A stretch of 62,936 nucleotides of DNA from NCBI GenBank assembly GCA_944384155.1, contig CALWSG010000051.1, positions 1-62,936 of the forward strand, written 5' to 3'. The notes beneath the pieces are model-generated. The model did not search any database. It saw only the letters and a program-made list of their open reading frames with translations, and had not been told where the DNA came from. Position numbers and translations under genes: made by a program. The DNA is from an uncultured Lachnospiraceae bacterium (GTDB lineage Bacteria; Bacillota; Clostridia; Lachnospirales; Lachnospiraceae). Numbering within the stretch: position 1 is the stretch's first letter; each line of letters opens with the position of its first letter. Positions 1 to 6,723 of this stretch are shown in pieces.

Positions 1-335
1 GCGAACTCAACTGGTTCAGACTCGGTTAATTTGTTATTCGGTATCAATTCCAATGCTCCTGATGCAGGATTCGGTAATATTTTTTCTTCTGCATTTCTAA
101 TATTGCCACGCAATATAATAGCACGAAGCACATCCATTGCCCCTATAATATTCGTCTTTCCAGCAGCATTCGGACCATAAACAACAGAGGAACAAAGTCC
201 CTTGATACTTTTTTTCTTTATTTTTATATCTAATAAACTATAATCCAATCCTGACTGCTTTGCAGCCTTTGTCATAGAAAATACAGCCTCTTCCACAAAC
301 GACTTATAGTTTTTTGTTCTAAATTCAAGCAACAT
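1..335 (-). CDS. AAA family ATPase, N-terminal part (gene runs off the window)
   Basis: Only the first 111 residues are visible; the rest lies beyond position 1. The protein opens with a strand rich in aromatic residues (MLLEFRTKNYKSF) and has a Walker A motif GPNAAGKT at residues 54-61. This layout is typical of SMC/RecF-like AAA ATPases of the AAA_15 type, which occur in defence systems and abortive-infection loci. The ATG at 335 is preferred over an in-frame ATG at 350 because GGAGG then sits 8 nt upstream. A perfect consensus promoter precedes it. The partner gene, if there is one, lies outside the window, so no defence system can be named. Family call is firm, function open. Confidence 0.8.
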   Translation of the reverse strand, partial: MLLEFRTKNYKSFVEEAVFSMTKAAKQSGLDYSLLDIKIKKKSIKGLCSSVVYGPNAAGKTNIIGAMDVLRAIILRGNIRNAEEKILPNPASGALELIPNNKLTESEPVEF

Positions 336-379
336 CTCTCTTTCCTCCATTCTGCAATTTTTGTGCAAAATCTAATTAT

Positions 380-408
380 ATTATATTCTTACCTTTCAGT
401 ATTGTCAA
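380..408 (-). promoter_or_regulatory. Consensus sigma-A promoter for the AAA ATPase gene
   Basis: On the minus strand TTGACA (403-408) and TATAAT (380-385) are separated by exactly 17 nt, a perfect match to the housekeeping consensus. The predicted transcript starts about 40 nt upstream of the ATPase start codon. So strong a promoter is unusual for a regulated accessory gene. Confidence 0.75.
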
Positions 409-474
409 CTTCATCAATATTATTTTGCACATTTTTTTCAAAATCACTCCATACGAAACAATTAAGTTCCAAAA

Positions 475-852
475 CTATATCTGCTTGATTCTATTTAAAA
501 TTTTATCAAATACTTCTTTGGTAGGTTTAACCCTACCTTCATCTGCATCAATTAATGATTGCCCTAATTTTTCCGATAGCCAATGATTATATTTTTCTTT
601 TAATATCTCATCATCATACACTTCCAGTTCTTCAAACAAAAAATCATGATATCCGTACTTATTGTCTATTTCTTCAATAAATACCATTGAACCATAAGAT
701 TCTATATTTGCCAATTTGAATGTATATATTTTACCTATCTCAAGTTCTTTTTCTGTATATATATTACCATCACCCAAGTAATCAAATATATTGTTTATGC
801 AGCGTATTTTTCGTGATATCTGATTAAATACATTTATATTTTTTGTTTCCAT
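475..852 (-). CDS. Hypothetical protein, 125 aa, antitoxin-like C-terminus
   Basis: I do not recognise the family with certainty. The protein is acidic and soluble, without signal peptide or membrane segment. The last 30 residues (GQSLIDADEGRVKPTKEVFD and onward) resemble the C-terminal toxin-binding tail of RelB/Phd-type antitoxins, where a short helix is followed by a Gly-rich turn and a conserved EVF. The N-terminal two thirds do not look like a known antitoxin DNA-binding domain, and no toxin-like gene is adjacent. The ribosome-binding site is weak (AGGA about 17 nt upstream). It lies downstream of the 58-residue HTH-like gene on the same strand, with a terminator between. It could also be a bacteriophage or element cargo gene. 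Confidence 0.45.
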   Translation of the reverse strand: METKNINVFNQISRKIRCINNIFDYLGDGNIYTEKELEIGKIYTFKLANIESYGSMVFIEEIDNKYGYHDFLFEELEVYDDEILKEKYNHWLSEKLGQSLIDADEGRVKPTKEVFDKILNRIKQI

Positions 853-915
853 ATCAGCTTACCGGTCCTTCCTAAATTATCAAATGCAAAACTTAGTTAA
901 TCATATGTATTTGTA

Positions 916-961
916 AGAAAAACCTCATCTGACAGATTTTTCTATCCTATGAGGCTTTCCT
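916..961 (-). terminator. Rho-independent terminator after the 58-aa gene
   Basis: A 13-bp arm pair with two mismatches (916-928 with 949-961) is followed on the minus strand by a TTTTTCTT tract. It lies about 30 nt beyond the stop codon of the small gene ending at 992. Confidence 0.5.
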
Positions 962-991
962 ACTTAATTTTTGCTATTATACTTTACCTTT

Positions 992-1159
992 TCAATCACA
1001 TACTTTATGAATTTCTTTTAATTTGAGAGATTCCACTTCTTCAACCGTAATTCCCAAGCCATCTGCTATTTCAGCATCAGTAAGCTTTCCAATTTCCAAC
1101 AACTTTAAAGCACTATCCCTTTTCTCATTACCAATTAGGTCATCCATTATTTTACTCAT
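992..1159 (-). CDS. Small HTH-like protein, 55 aa
   Basis: A short acidic protein whose second half reads as a helix-turn-helix-like unit (ALKLLEIGKLTDAEIADGLG followed by ITVEEVESLK). This pattern is seen as the C-terminal tail of Rpn/PD-(D/E)XK transposase-like proteins and as stand-alone peptides in Clostridia. An upstream in-frame ATG at 1168 would give 58 residues, but GAGGA lies almost against that ATG, while it has a normal 9-nt spacing to the ATG at 1159, so I chose 1159. A terminator follows. It may be a free-standing gene or the remnant of a longer transposase-like gene; no nuclease motif precedes it. Confidence 0.4.
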   Translation of the reverse strand: MSKIMDDLIGNEKRDSALKLLEIGKLTDAEIADGLGITVEEVESLKLKEIHKVCD

Positions 1160-1217
1160 AATTGACATTCCTCATTCTTGTTAAATATGATACCAACTCT
1201 ATTACACATAGTAACAT

Positions 1218-1337
1218 ATGGAAGCTAAACATATCACAGCTATGAACAATTTAGACAATGAAATAATTTCTCTTTATTTAACACAAATGTCTACACTTGC
1301 TGAAACCTTTGGAATTTCACTCGAAAGAAAGGATTAA
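1218..1337 (+). CDS. Possible 39-aa peptide upstream of the excisionase-like gene
   Basis: A short open frame (MEAKHITAMNN at the start, SLERKD at the end) that stops 2 nt before the start codon of the HTH gene, so the two would be translationally coupled. There is no convincing ribosome-binding site at either ATG (1218 or 1242). The reading frame is kept open up to the very edge of the next gene, which is the main reason to list it. Function unknown; may be chance. Confidence 0.25.
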   Translation: MEAKHITAMNNLDNEIISLYLTQMSTLAETFGISLERKD

Positions 1338-1339
1338 CT

Positions 1340-1522
1340 ATGTTTGAAAGATTTGATGATATACTCACGATTGAAGATTTAGCTGAAGCTCTAAAGATAG
1401 GAACTACACAAGCTTACAAACTTGTACGCTCCGGAAAGATAAGAGCATTCAAAGAAGGTAAGGACTGGAAAATAAGTAAAACCGCCCTTATCACATATGT
1501 ACGGGAACAGAGCAGAATCTGA
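1340..1522 (+). CDS. Excisionase-type helix-turn-helix protein, 60 aa
   Basis: The whole protein is one MerR/excisionase-like winged HTH (HTH_17 family). It has the typical order: helix-turn-helix LTIEDLAEALKIGTTQAYKL, then the wing with VRSGKIRAFKEGKDWKISK, then a final helix with Tyr. Such proteins bind att-site DNA with tyrosine recombinases (Xis) or act as small regulators. AAAGGA sits 7 nt before the ATG. No integrase gene is in the window, so excision function is only an inference; a free regulator is equally possible. Together with the tsf-side att-like sequence it suggests that the segment 1-4050 belongs, or once belonged, to an integrated element. Confidence 0.75.
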   Translation: MFERFDDILTIEDLAEALKIGTTQAYKLVRSGKIRAFKEGKDWKISKTALITYVREQSRI

Positions 1523-1639
1523 CACACCCTTTTATCCTCTATTCTTCGTAAGGTATTCTTATTTGAATTACATACTATAACAATGATACCTAAAATTATT
1601 ATGGTTGCCCACTACCAAGTGCTGGGAGAAGGAGGACTT

Positions 1640-1840
1640 ATGTCTTTACCAGGAATTTTTTCAAGAATATCTGATATCAAGTATTCTATCGCAACTGCCA
1701 TAGCCAATCGCAAAATGATTGCTCTTGATAAGGAACTTGATGAATACTTAGAGGAAACCAAGGATATTGAAGTCACATCAGTTGACCACGAAGAGTTTTC
1801 TAAACTTTTAGCCGAAAACATATCCAACAATAATCCTTAA
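1640..1840 (+). CDS. Hypothetical protein, 66 aa
   Basis: A small protein with a basic-hydrophobic N-terminal helix (SRISDIKYSIATAIANRKMI) and an acidic C-terminal half (DKELDEYLEETKDIE). Earlier in-frame starts exist (1583), but only the ATG at 1640 has a ribosome-binding site, GGAGGA four nt upstream, so this start is preferred. It lies 117 nt downstream of the excisionase-like gene on the same strand and ends before a strong bidirectional terminator. The charge pattern is compatible with a small antitoxin or partner protein but no family is recognised. Confidence 0.5.
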   Translation: MSLPGIFSRISDIKYSIATAIANRKMIALDKELDEYLEETKDIEVTSVDHEEFSKLLAENISNNNP

Positions 1841-1883
1841 AAACTTAATATGGCATTGCAATAAACATGTCATATTTACCATC

Positions 1884-1921
1884 AAAATATATAGTTAGAC
1901 TTTTGCCTAACTATATATTTT
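1884..1921. terminator. Bidirectional terminator between convergent genes
   Basis: A perfect 15-bp stem (1884-1898 with 1907-1921) with an 8-nt loop, A-run on one side and T-run on the other. It separates the plus-strand 66-aa gene from the converging zinc-ribbon gene. Confidence 0.8.
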
Positions 1922-1927
1922 TTCATA

Positions 1928-3079
1928 TTAAAATTTTATACTATATCCACATTGGTAACATTCTAACATTCCTTTTTTTCCACCAAATGAAAACTTAAAC
2001 TTTTTCTGATATATCTTATCTGATTTACAATTTGGACATATTTTTAAGTATGATTCCTTTTGACATTTAAAATGCTTGCACTTAATTCGAGCATTATAAT
2101 ACGCCGGTTCTAATTCTATATTGTAAGCTCCACAATAAGGACATCTTATCTTAACATCACTAAACGGACTATTATCTTCTTTCGAATCATTGCTTATATC
2201 TTGTTGCTGCAATTGTAATGATTGTTCCTGTTCAGGCTCCTTCTCTATTTTCTTTTGTAATAATTGTTTTTTTACAATATCTATTACTGGAATTCCTCTA
2301 TATATCATATTTCCAGTATTATCAATATCAAATTCACTTAATTTTGCTTCTAGTATCATCATTTTATCCCATGTAGTATCGGCATTTTTTTCACAATATG
2401 TAATCACGAAACGAGAATTCAAATAATCTGGCGTCTTTAATCCATTCTCGTCTTCATTATATTTTATGTCCAAAAACAGACAAAACCCTTGCTTTTTCTG
2501 TACCTTGATTAGAAATTCAGGGTATTGCTCATTATTCTTCATACCATTTATATCACATACATATATACAATTAGACAAAGGAAGTGCAGCTATATTATCC
2601 AATTTTTCCTCATTTATATTATTAACTACCCTATTATATACTAATCCAAGGCTTATCTTTTTTATAAAATAAGTCAATTCATATTTTCGTTCGCTATCAA
2701 ATATTTTGTTTATACTATTGCCATAAAGAAAGTCTTCATTTTGTATACCAAGTTTATCTTGTAACCAGCACTTTAATACTATTTTAGAATATGTCGTAAT
2801 AGGATTTTCATCCTTTATTGTACACCCATTTCTTTCTTTCCCTTTCAATCTGAAATGCTGTCTCTTAAGCATTTTTTCACTAGCTATAATGATGACATTA
2901 CTACCACATTTTGCTTCACAATCACAAAAAAGCTCTCCTTTTTTTCCTAATGCTCTAAATTTTTCCAGTATACCATTATCTACATTAATCTGCTTACCAT
3001 CAATCAATGTATAAAAATTCTCAATACCAATGCTTTCCCCATTATACATACAACTACTTCTTCTCACACCATTTGCCAT
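1928..3079 (-). CDS. Zinc-ribbon protein with CoiA-like N-terminal region, 383 aa
   Basis: Function not known. The N-terminus has a Cys cluster (C52, C54, C58), a downstream QHF (H75) and C86, followed by a helix ending TTYSKIVLKCWLQ. This order resembles the N-terminal zinc-finger part of CoiA-like competence/nuclease proteins, but I do not see a clear nuclease motif. A low-complexity Gln/Glu-rich linker at about 275-300 separates it from two C-terminal zinc ribbons: C313/C316 with C334/C339, and C348/C351 with C374/C377. The start is supported by AAGGA 7 nt upstream. It converges on a terminator and follows the RHH-like gene after 62 nt on the same strand, so the two probably share that gene's promoter. 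Confidence 0.6.
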   Translation of the reverse strand: MANGVRRSSCMYNGESIGIENFYTLIDGKQINVDNGILEKFRALGKKGELFCDCEAKCGSNVIIIASEKMLKRQHFRLKGKERNGCTIKDENPITTYSKIVLKCWLQDKLGIQNEDFLYGNSINKIFDSERKYELTYFIKKISLGLVYNRVVNNINEEKLDNIAALPLSNCIYVCDINGMKNNEQYPEFLIKVQKKQGFCLFLDIKYNEDENGLKTPDYLNSRFVITYCEKNADTTWDKMMILEAKLSEFDIDNTGNMIYRGIPVIDIVKKQLLQKKIEKEPEQEQSLQLQQQDISNDSKEDNSPFSDVKIRCPYCGAYNIELEPAYYNARIKCKHFKCQKESYLKICPNCKSDKIYQKKFKFSFGGKKGMLECYQCGYSIKF

Positions 3080-3141
3080 ATACTAATCCTTCCCATTTTT
3101 CAATTTAGAATATAATTCTTGCTACATATTGATTTATAGTA

Positions 3142-3801
3142 CTATCCTTGTTGATAACCTTTTCCTTCCAGTAACAATAAATTATTTTTTTTATCCCTAT
3201 CATATTGCCTAATCTGTTCCACTAGCCGTAACTTTGCTTCTTCCGGAAGATTTGATTGCATAATCATTTCAACATCTCGCTCAACTGCATTCTTATTGCT
3301 ATCTTCCTTATAAATCTTATCCTGTTCAAATGCTTTGTTTCCCCAGAACTTCTGACAACTATCCATATCTTCATCAGGAATTGTCATTATTTTATGAAAA
3401 TGACCACCTTCAACTATCATATCTAATCCGGTAATTTTCATTAATTCTTCTGTACATTCTTCAAGTTTGTTTATTGAATTTGAAAATATCTCTTTATAGC
3501 AATCCTTGTACAATTGAAACGCATTTTCATCCAAACTATATATATTACTTATTTTTATAAATGCATCACTATCAATAACTTGTGGATTGATATATTGAGG
3601 TTCCATCCCAAATTCTGAATACATATCCAACATAGTCGAAAAATCATATGCTAGATTATCAAGTAACAAATGCTTTAGAAAACCATTCATTTTCAATGTT
3701 TCATTCGATATAAAGCCCAAATCAACCAAAATATCATAATATCTTCTGAGCTTATCCAAATCTTTTTCATCCATTTTAATAGACAATACTTTATTAGCCA
3801 T
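3142..3801 (-). CDS. Protein with ribbon-helix-helix-like N-terminus, 219 aa
   Basis: The first 25 residues (NKVLSIKMDEKDLDKLRRYY) have the alternating strand followed by a charged helix expected of a ribbon-helix-helix DNA-binding fold. The rest is a helical, acidic domain of unknown family. The ATG at 3801 has GAGG 8 nt upstream; a GTG three codons earlier overlaps the ribosome-binding site and is less likely. Its promoter carries an inverted repeat straddling the -10, which suggests autorepression by this protein, an inference from position only. It heads a two-gene unit with the zinc-ribbon gene. The RHH reading is from pattern and needs structure prediction. Confidence 0.5.
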   Translation of the reverse strand: MANKVLSIKMDEKDLDKLRRYYDILVDLGFISNETLKMNGFLKHLLLDNLAYDFSTMLDMYSEFGMEPQYINPQVIDSDAFIKISNIYSLDENAFQLYKDCYKEIFSNSINKLEECTEELMKITGLDMIVEGGHFHKIMTIPDEDMDSCQKFWGNKAFEQDKIYKEDSNKNAVERDVEMIMQSNLPEEAKLRLVEQIRQYDRDKKNNLLLLEGKGYQQG

Positions 3802-3822
3802 TCTATACACCTCTTTCTTATT

Positions 3823-3862
3823 GGTAATTCCAATTATAGAGGTATTACCTTTTATTTGTCAA
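3823..3862 (-). promoter_or_regulatory. Strong promoter with palindromic operator candidate
   Basis: On the minus strand TTGACA (3857-3862) and TATAAT (3833-3838) are spaced by 18 nt. A 9-bp inverted repeat, GGTAATACC (3841-3849) and GGAATTACC (3823-3831), lies in the spacer and across the downstream edge of the -10, with centres 18 bp apart. One mismatch breaks the symmetry. Repressor bound here would block RNA polymerase; the RHH-like protein encoded directly downstream is the natural candidate. Confidence 0.6.
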
Positions 3863-3893
3863 TACTCTATACTTAAAAATTTATAAAACAATT

Positions 3894-4047
3894 CAAGCAT
3901 ACTTAAGCACCAAGCAAACTTTGCGTTAAGCACTTGGGGCAACTCACCTGCCCCAACTACCGCCCCAATTTTGCCCCAAAATGATACGATTTTTCATACA
4001 ATTTTATGATAAGTTACGCCACTCTCAATTTTTGCCCTGAAGACGCA
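3894..4047. other. Att-like or remnant region beside the tsf terminator
   Basis: There is no convincing gene between 3863 and 4050. The stretch contains a perfect 8-bp inverted repeat TTGGGGCA/TGCCCCAA (about 3938-3960), two more GCCCC copies, and a near-direct repeat TTAAGCACCAAG/TTAAGCACTTGG. On the minus strand it follows the tsf terminator directly, a usual location for attachment sites of tyrosine recombinases, and short open frames here look like decayed protein tails. I infer an element end or an integrase remnant; the sequence alone does not prove it. Confidence 0.3.
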
Positions 4048-4050
4048 GAA

Positions 4051-4081
4051 AACCCTTGATTTCACTACGAAATCAAGGGTT
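4051..4081 (-). terminator. Terminator of the rpsB-tsf operon
   Basis: A perfect 13-bp stem (4051-4063 with 4069-4081) with a 5-nt loop, about 35 nt after the tsf stop codon. It is followed on the minus strand by a short T-rich tract. Confidence 0.75.
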
Positions 4082-4113
4082 CTATTAACTCAATTATTCA
4101 ATTAACTAAATTA

Positions 4114-5049
4114 TTAGTTTCCTGCCATCTGCTTTGCAACTTCCTCTGCGAAGTTTTCTTCTTTCTTCTCGATTCCTTCGCCTGTCTCGTAACGTACAAA
4201 TCCTTTAATTTCAAGGTTGGAGCCTGTATCCTTTGCAACCTGTGCCACATACTGTGCTACAGTCTGCTTTCCGTCCTCTGCCTTTACATACACCTGATCT
4301 AAGAGGCAGATTTCCTTCATCTCCTTATTGATACGTCCGTTTATCATTCCTTCAATAACCTTCTCAGGCTTAGAAGCTTCCTTAGGGTCATTCTTAATCT
4401 GTGCTAAAAGAATTTCCTTCTCATGAGCAATAAATTCCTCGCTTACTTCATTTCTTGAAGTATACTTAGGATTTAATGCTGCTATCTGCATTGCAACATT
4501 TTTTAATGCTTCCTTTACCTCATCATTTACAACATCTGCCTTAGCCTCTACCAAAACACCTATTCTTCCGCCGCCGTGGATATAAGGAACAACAATGCCG
4601 TCAGAGCTGATTTTTACAAATCTTCTGATTGTAAGGTTTTCTCCGATAACAGCTATCTGGCTCACTAACTCCTCTTTAACTGTCTTAGATTCATCCTTTA
4701 TAAACTTCTCTGCCAAAAGCTCCTCGGCTGTCTTTGCATTTGTTGCAAATATCTGATCTACTACGTCAGATACAAAAGCTCCAAACTTCTCGTTCTTTGC
4801 CACAAAGTCTGTCTCTGAATTTACTTCAACAATAACGGCTGTCTTGTCATCTCTGACTTCTGCACGTACAACACCCTCTGCTGCAATTCTTCCGGCCTTC
4901 TTTACTGCTGTTGCCTCTCCCTTTTCTCTTAATGACTCAATAGCCTTATCGAAATCGCCGTCTGTCTCTACTAATGCCTTTTTACAAGCCATAACGCCGG
5001 CACCTGTCATTTCTCTAAGCTGCTTAACCATAGATGCTGTGATTTCCAT
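4114..5049 (-). CDS. tsf: Translation elongation factor Ts, 311 aa
   Basis: Guanine-nucleotide exchange factor that regenerates EF-Tu-GTP in the cytoplasm. The N-terminal UBA-like domain shows TGAGVMACKKAL at residues 15-26, and the core shows NSETDFVAKN at 77-86, both diagnostic; the usual Asp before CKKAL is Ala here. Length is normal. The frame continues upstream for 34 codons to a TTG, but the ATG at 5049 has GGAGG 5 nt upstream and matches family N-termini, so it is the start. It follows rpsB after about 150 nt and shares its promoter; a hairpin terminator lies beyond the stop. Confidence 0.97.
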   Translation of the reverse strand: MEITASMVKQLREMTGAGVMACKKALVETDGDFDKAIESLREKGEATAVKKAGRIAAEGVVRAEVRDDKTAVIVEVNSETDFVAKNEKFGAFVSDVVDQIFATNAKTAEELLAEKFIKDESKTVKEELVSQIAVIGENLTIRRFVKISSDGIVVPYIHGGGRIGVLVEAKADVVNDEVKEALKNVAMQIAALNPKYTSRNEVSEEFIAHEKEILLAQIKNDPKEASKPEKVIEGMINGRINKEMKEICLLDQVYVKAEDGKQTVAQYVAQVAKDTGSNLEIKGFVRYETGEGIEKKEENFAEEVAKQMAGN

Positions 5050-5201
5050 TTTTTCCTCCATCCCTGCCGTATAAGACTCAATGAATTCCAGCCATAAATA
5101 CATGAAAGGCTTATTAATATATGGAGCACTCATATCCTGTCCAAACGGCAAAATAATCTTTTATTATATTTAAAATAAACTTGTTCTTTAAATTACGTTA
5201 A

Positions 5202-5978
5202 TTAAGCTTCAACAGCTTCAGCTTCCTCTGCTGACTCTGTCTCCTCTGCTGCCAAAACATCCTCCTGCACTTCATCTGCAGTCTCTAATGCTTCTTCTCC
5301 CTGATTTGCCTCGATTACAGCATCTGCCATCTTTGCAACAATTAACTTAACGGCTCTAATAGCATCATCGTTTCCCGGTATTACATAATCTAATTCCTCA
5401 GGGTCACAGTTTGTATCTGCTATTCCCACAAGAGGAATTCCTAATGTATGTGCCTCCTGTACACAGATTCTTTCCTTCTTAGGGTCCACAACAAAAATAA
5501 CGTCAGGAAGCTTTTTCATATTCTTGATTCCGCCAAGATTCTTCTCAAGCTTTTCCCATTCCTTCTTAATTGCAATAACTTCCTTCTTTGGAAGAACATC
5601 AAATGTTCCGTCCTCTGCCATTGTCTCAATCTCGTTTAATCTTGCAATTCTTGACTGAATAGTCTTAAAGTTAGTAAGCATACCGCCTAACCATCTCTCA
5701 TTTACATAGAACATACCGCATCTCTCTGCCTCTGTCTTAACCGCATCCTGAGCCTGCTTCTTTGTTCCTACAAAAAGAATTGTTCCTCCCTCTGCCACAA
5801 TATCAGCGATTGCCTTATAAGCTTCATCTACCTTACCTACAGACTTCTGTAAGTCAATGATATAAATACCATTTCTCTCTGTGTAGATGTACTCTGCCAT
5901 CTTAGGATTCCATCTTCTTGTCTGATGTCCGAAATGAACACCTGCCTCTAATAACTGTTTCATTGAAATAACGCTCAT
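5202..5978 (-). CDS. rpsB: 30S ribosomal protein S2, 258 aa
   Basis: Ribosomal small-subunit protein at the 30S neck. The signature [15 protein letters not shown] appears at residues 13-27 and the rest follows the family closely. The C-terminus has an extra tail of about 30 residues made almost only of Glu, Ala, Asp and Val, common in Clostridia. The ATG at 5978 has GGAGGT 7 nt upstream; an in-frame start five codons earlier overlaps that site. The gene has its own promoter and a 130-nt leader with a hairpin. As in Bacillus it lies immediately downstream of the sigD end of the fla/che cluster. Confidence 0.98.
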   Translation of the reverse strand: MSVISMKQLLEAGVHFGHQTRRWNPKMAEYIYTERNGIYIIDLQKSVGKVDEAYKAIADIVAEGGTILFVGTKKQAQDAVKTEAERCGMFYVNERWLGGMLTNFKTIQSRIARLNEIETMAEDGTFDVLPKKEVIAIKKEWEKLEKNLGGIKNMKKLPDVIFVVDPKKERICVQEAHTLGIPLVGIADTNCDPEELDYVIPGNDDAIRAVKLIVAKMADAVIEANQGEEALETADEVQEDVLAAEETESAEEAEAVEA

Positions 5979-6030
5979 TTGTACTACCTCCATTTGGTTT
6001 TTATAATATTTTCTTCCGCATACTTCACCT

Positions 6031-6070
6031 TATGAGAGAACCCTTGAGCATGGCACCATTCTCATAATCC
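6031..6070 (-). promoter_or_regulatory. Leader hairpin of the rpsB mRNA
   Basis: In the untranslated leader TTATGAGA pairs with TCTCATAA around an internal loop containing GGTGCC and CAAGGG. S2 leaders of Firmicutes are often autoregulated by S2; that this hairpin is the S2-binding site is an inference from position and has not been aligned to a known leader family. Confidence 0.35.
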
Positions 6071-6110
6071 ATATACGTGCTATCTACTGATACACACAGT
6101 CAGCTTTGTA

Positions 6111-6139
6111 AGCATAACATAAAAAAAACTCTTTTGCAA
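6111..6139 (-). promoter_or_regulatory. Promoter of rpsB-tsf, -35 inside the upstream terminator
   Basis: TTGCAA (6134-6139) and TATGCT (6111-6116) are spaced by 17 nt on the minus strand. The -35 hexamer covers the loop of the terminator that ends the flagellar cluster, so termination and new initiation use the same bases. It lies about 130 nt upstream of the rpsB start. Confidence 0.55.
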
Positions 6140-6148
6140 GAGTTTTTT
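6123..6148 (-). terminator. Terminator at the end of the fla/che supercluster
   Basis: A perfect 11-bp stem (6123-6133 with 6138-6148) with loop TTGC, ending in a T-run. It lies 45 nt after the last gene of the cluster and can work in both directions. Confidence 0.85.
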
Positions 6149-6192
6149 GCACCGTGATTATATTGGATTATTCCAGTTCTATGCAGACTATT

Positions 6193-6705
6193 CTATTCTG
6201 TTATTACATCCACAATTTCCTGATACGTACTTCCTTTTATTAAATTATAGTCTCCAACCACCAGACTGTATGTATAACCTCCATCGATAAGAAAATTTTT
6301 AAAGTCCGAGGAATTTTCAATTACTCCTGCCTCCTCTAAACCTTTTGCTATGGCTTCAGCAGTCATTCCCGCTGTTATTCTAAACAATACTTCCTCATTA
6401 TTCTCCGTATTGCCATTACTTTCACTTGTTTCCTCCTGTGCCTCAGCAGACGTTTCTGATTCGGAGGTTATATCTTCCTGTCCATTGGCAAAAGATGACA
6501 TTTCTTCTCCTGATTCTTCCTCCTCAAAAGGTGTTGTGTTGTCCAACTCTGATTCACCTGACACTTCACCTGTAATCATCCCAAGTTCTTTTGCCCTTTC
6601 AATGATTTTTGCATCTGTTGTTCTATAAGAATATATAATTGCCAGAATTATGGAAGTAAATATAATTCCTGTTCCAAGTCCTCTCAGATAATATTTAAGT
6701 CTCAT
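6193..6705 (-). CDS. Membrane-anchored MltG/YceG-like N-terminal domain protein, 170 aa
   Basis: One membrane segment at about residues 10-27 anchors the protein with most of it outside. A 70-residue linker rich in Glu, Ser and Thr follows. The last 65 residues (ITAGMTAEAIAKGLEEAGVI, then a segment ending SLVVGDYNLIKGSTYQEIVD) match the LysM-like N-terminal subdomain of endolytic transglycosylases of the MltG family. The catalytic part of MltG is absent, so it probably binds rather than cuts peptidoglycan. It is the last gene of the fla/che cluster. A similar protein is encoded at 51205-51603. Confidence 0.6.
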   Translation of the reverse strand: MRLKYYLRGLGTGIIFTSIILAIIYSYRTTDAKIIERAKELGMITGEVSGESELDNTTPFEEEESGEEMSSFANGQEDITSESETSAEAQEETSESNGNTENNEEVLFRITAGMTAEAIAKGLEEAGVIENSSDFKNFLIDGGYTYSLVVGDYNLIKGSTYQEIVDVITE

Positions 6706-6723
6706 CTTTTTATTCCATTTCTT

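Noticed and set aside
5050..5151. In-frame upstream extension of tsf by 34 codons
   Set aside because: It begins with TTG, lacks a ribosome-binding site and family similarity, while the ATG at 5049 has GGAGG at proper distance.
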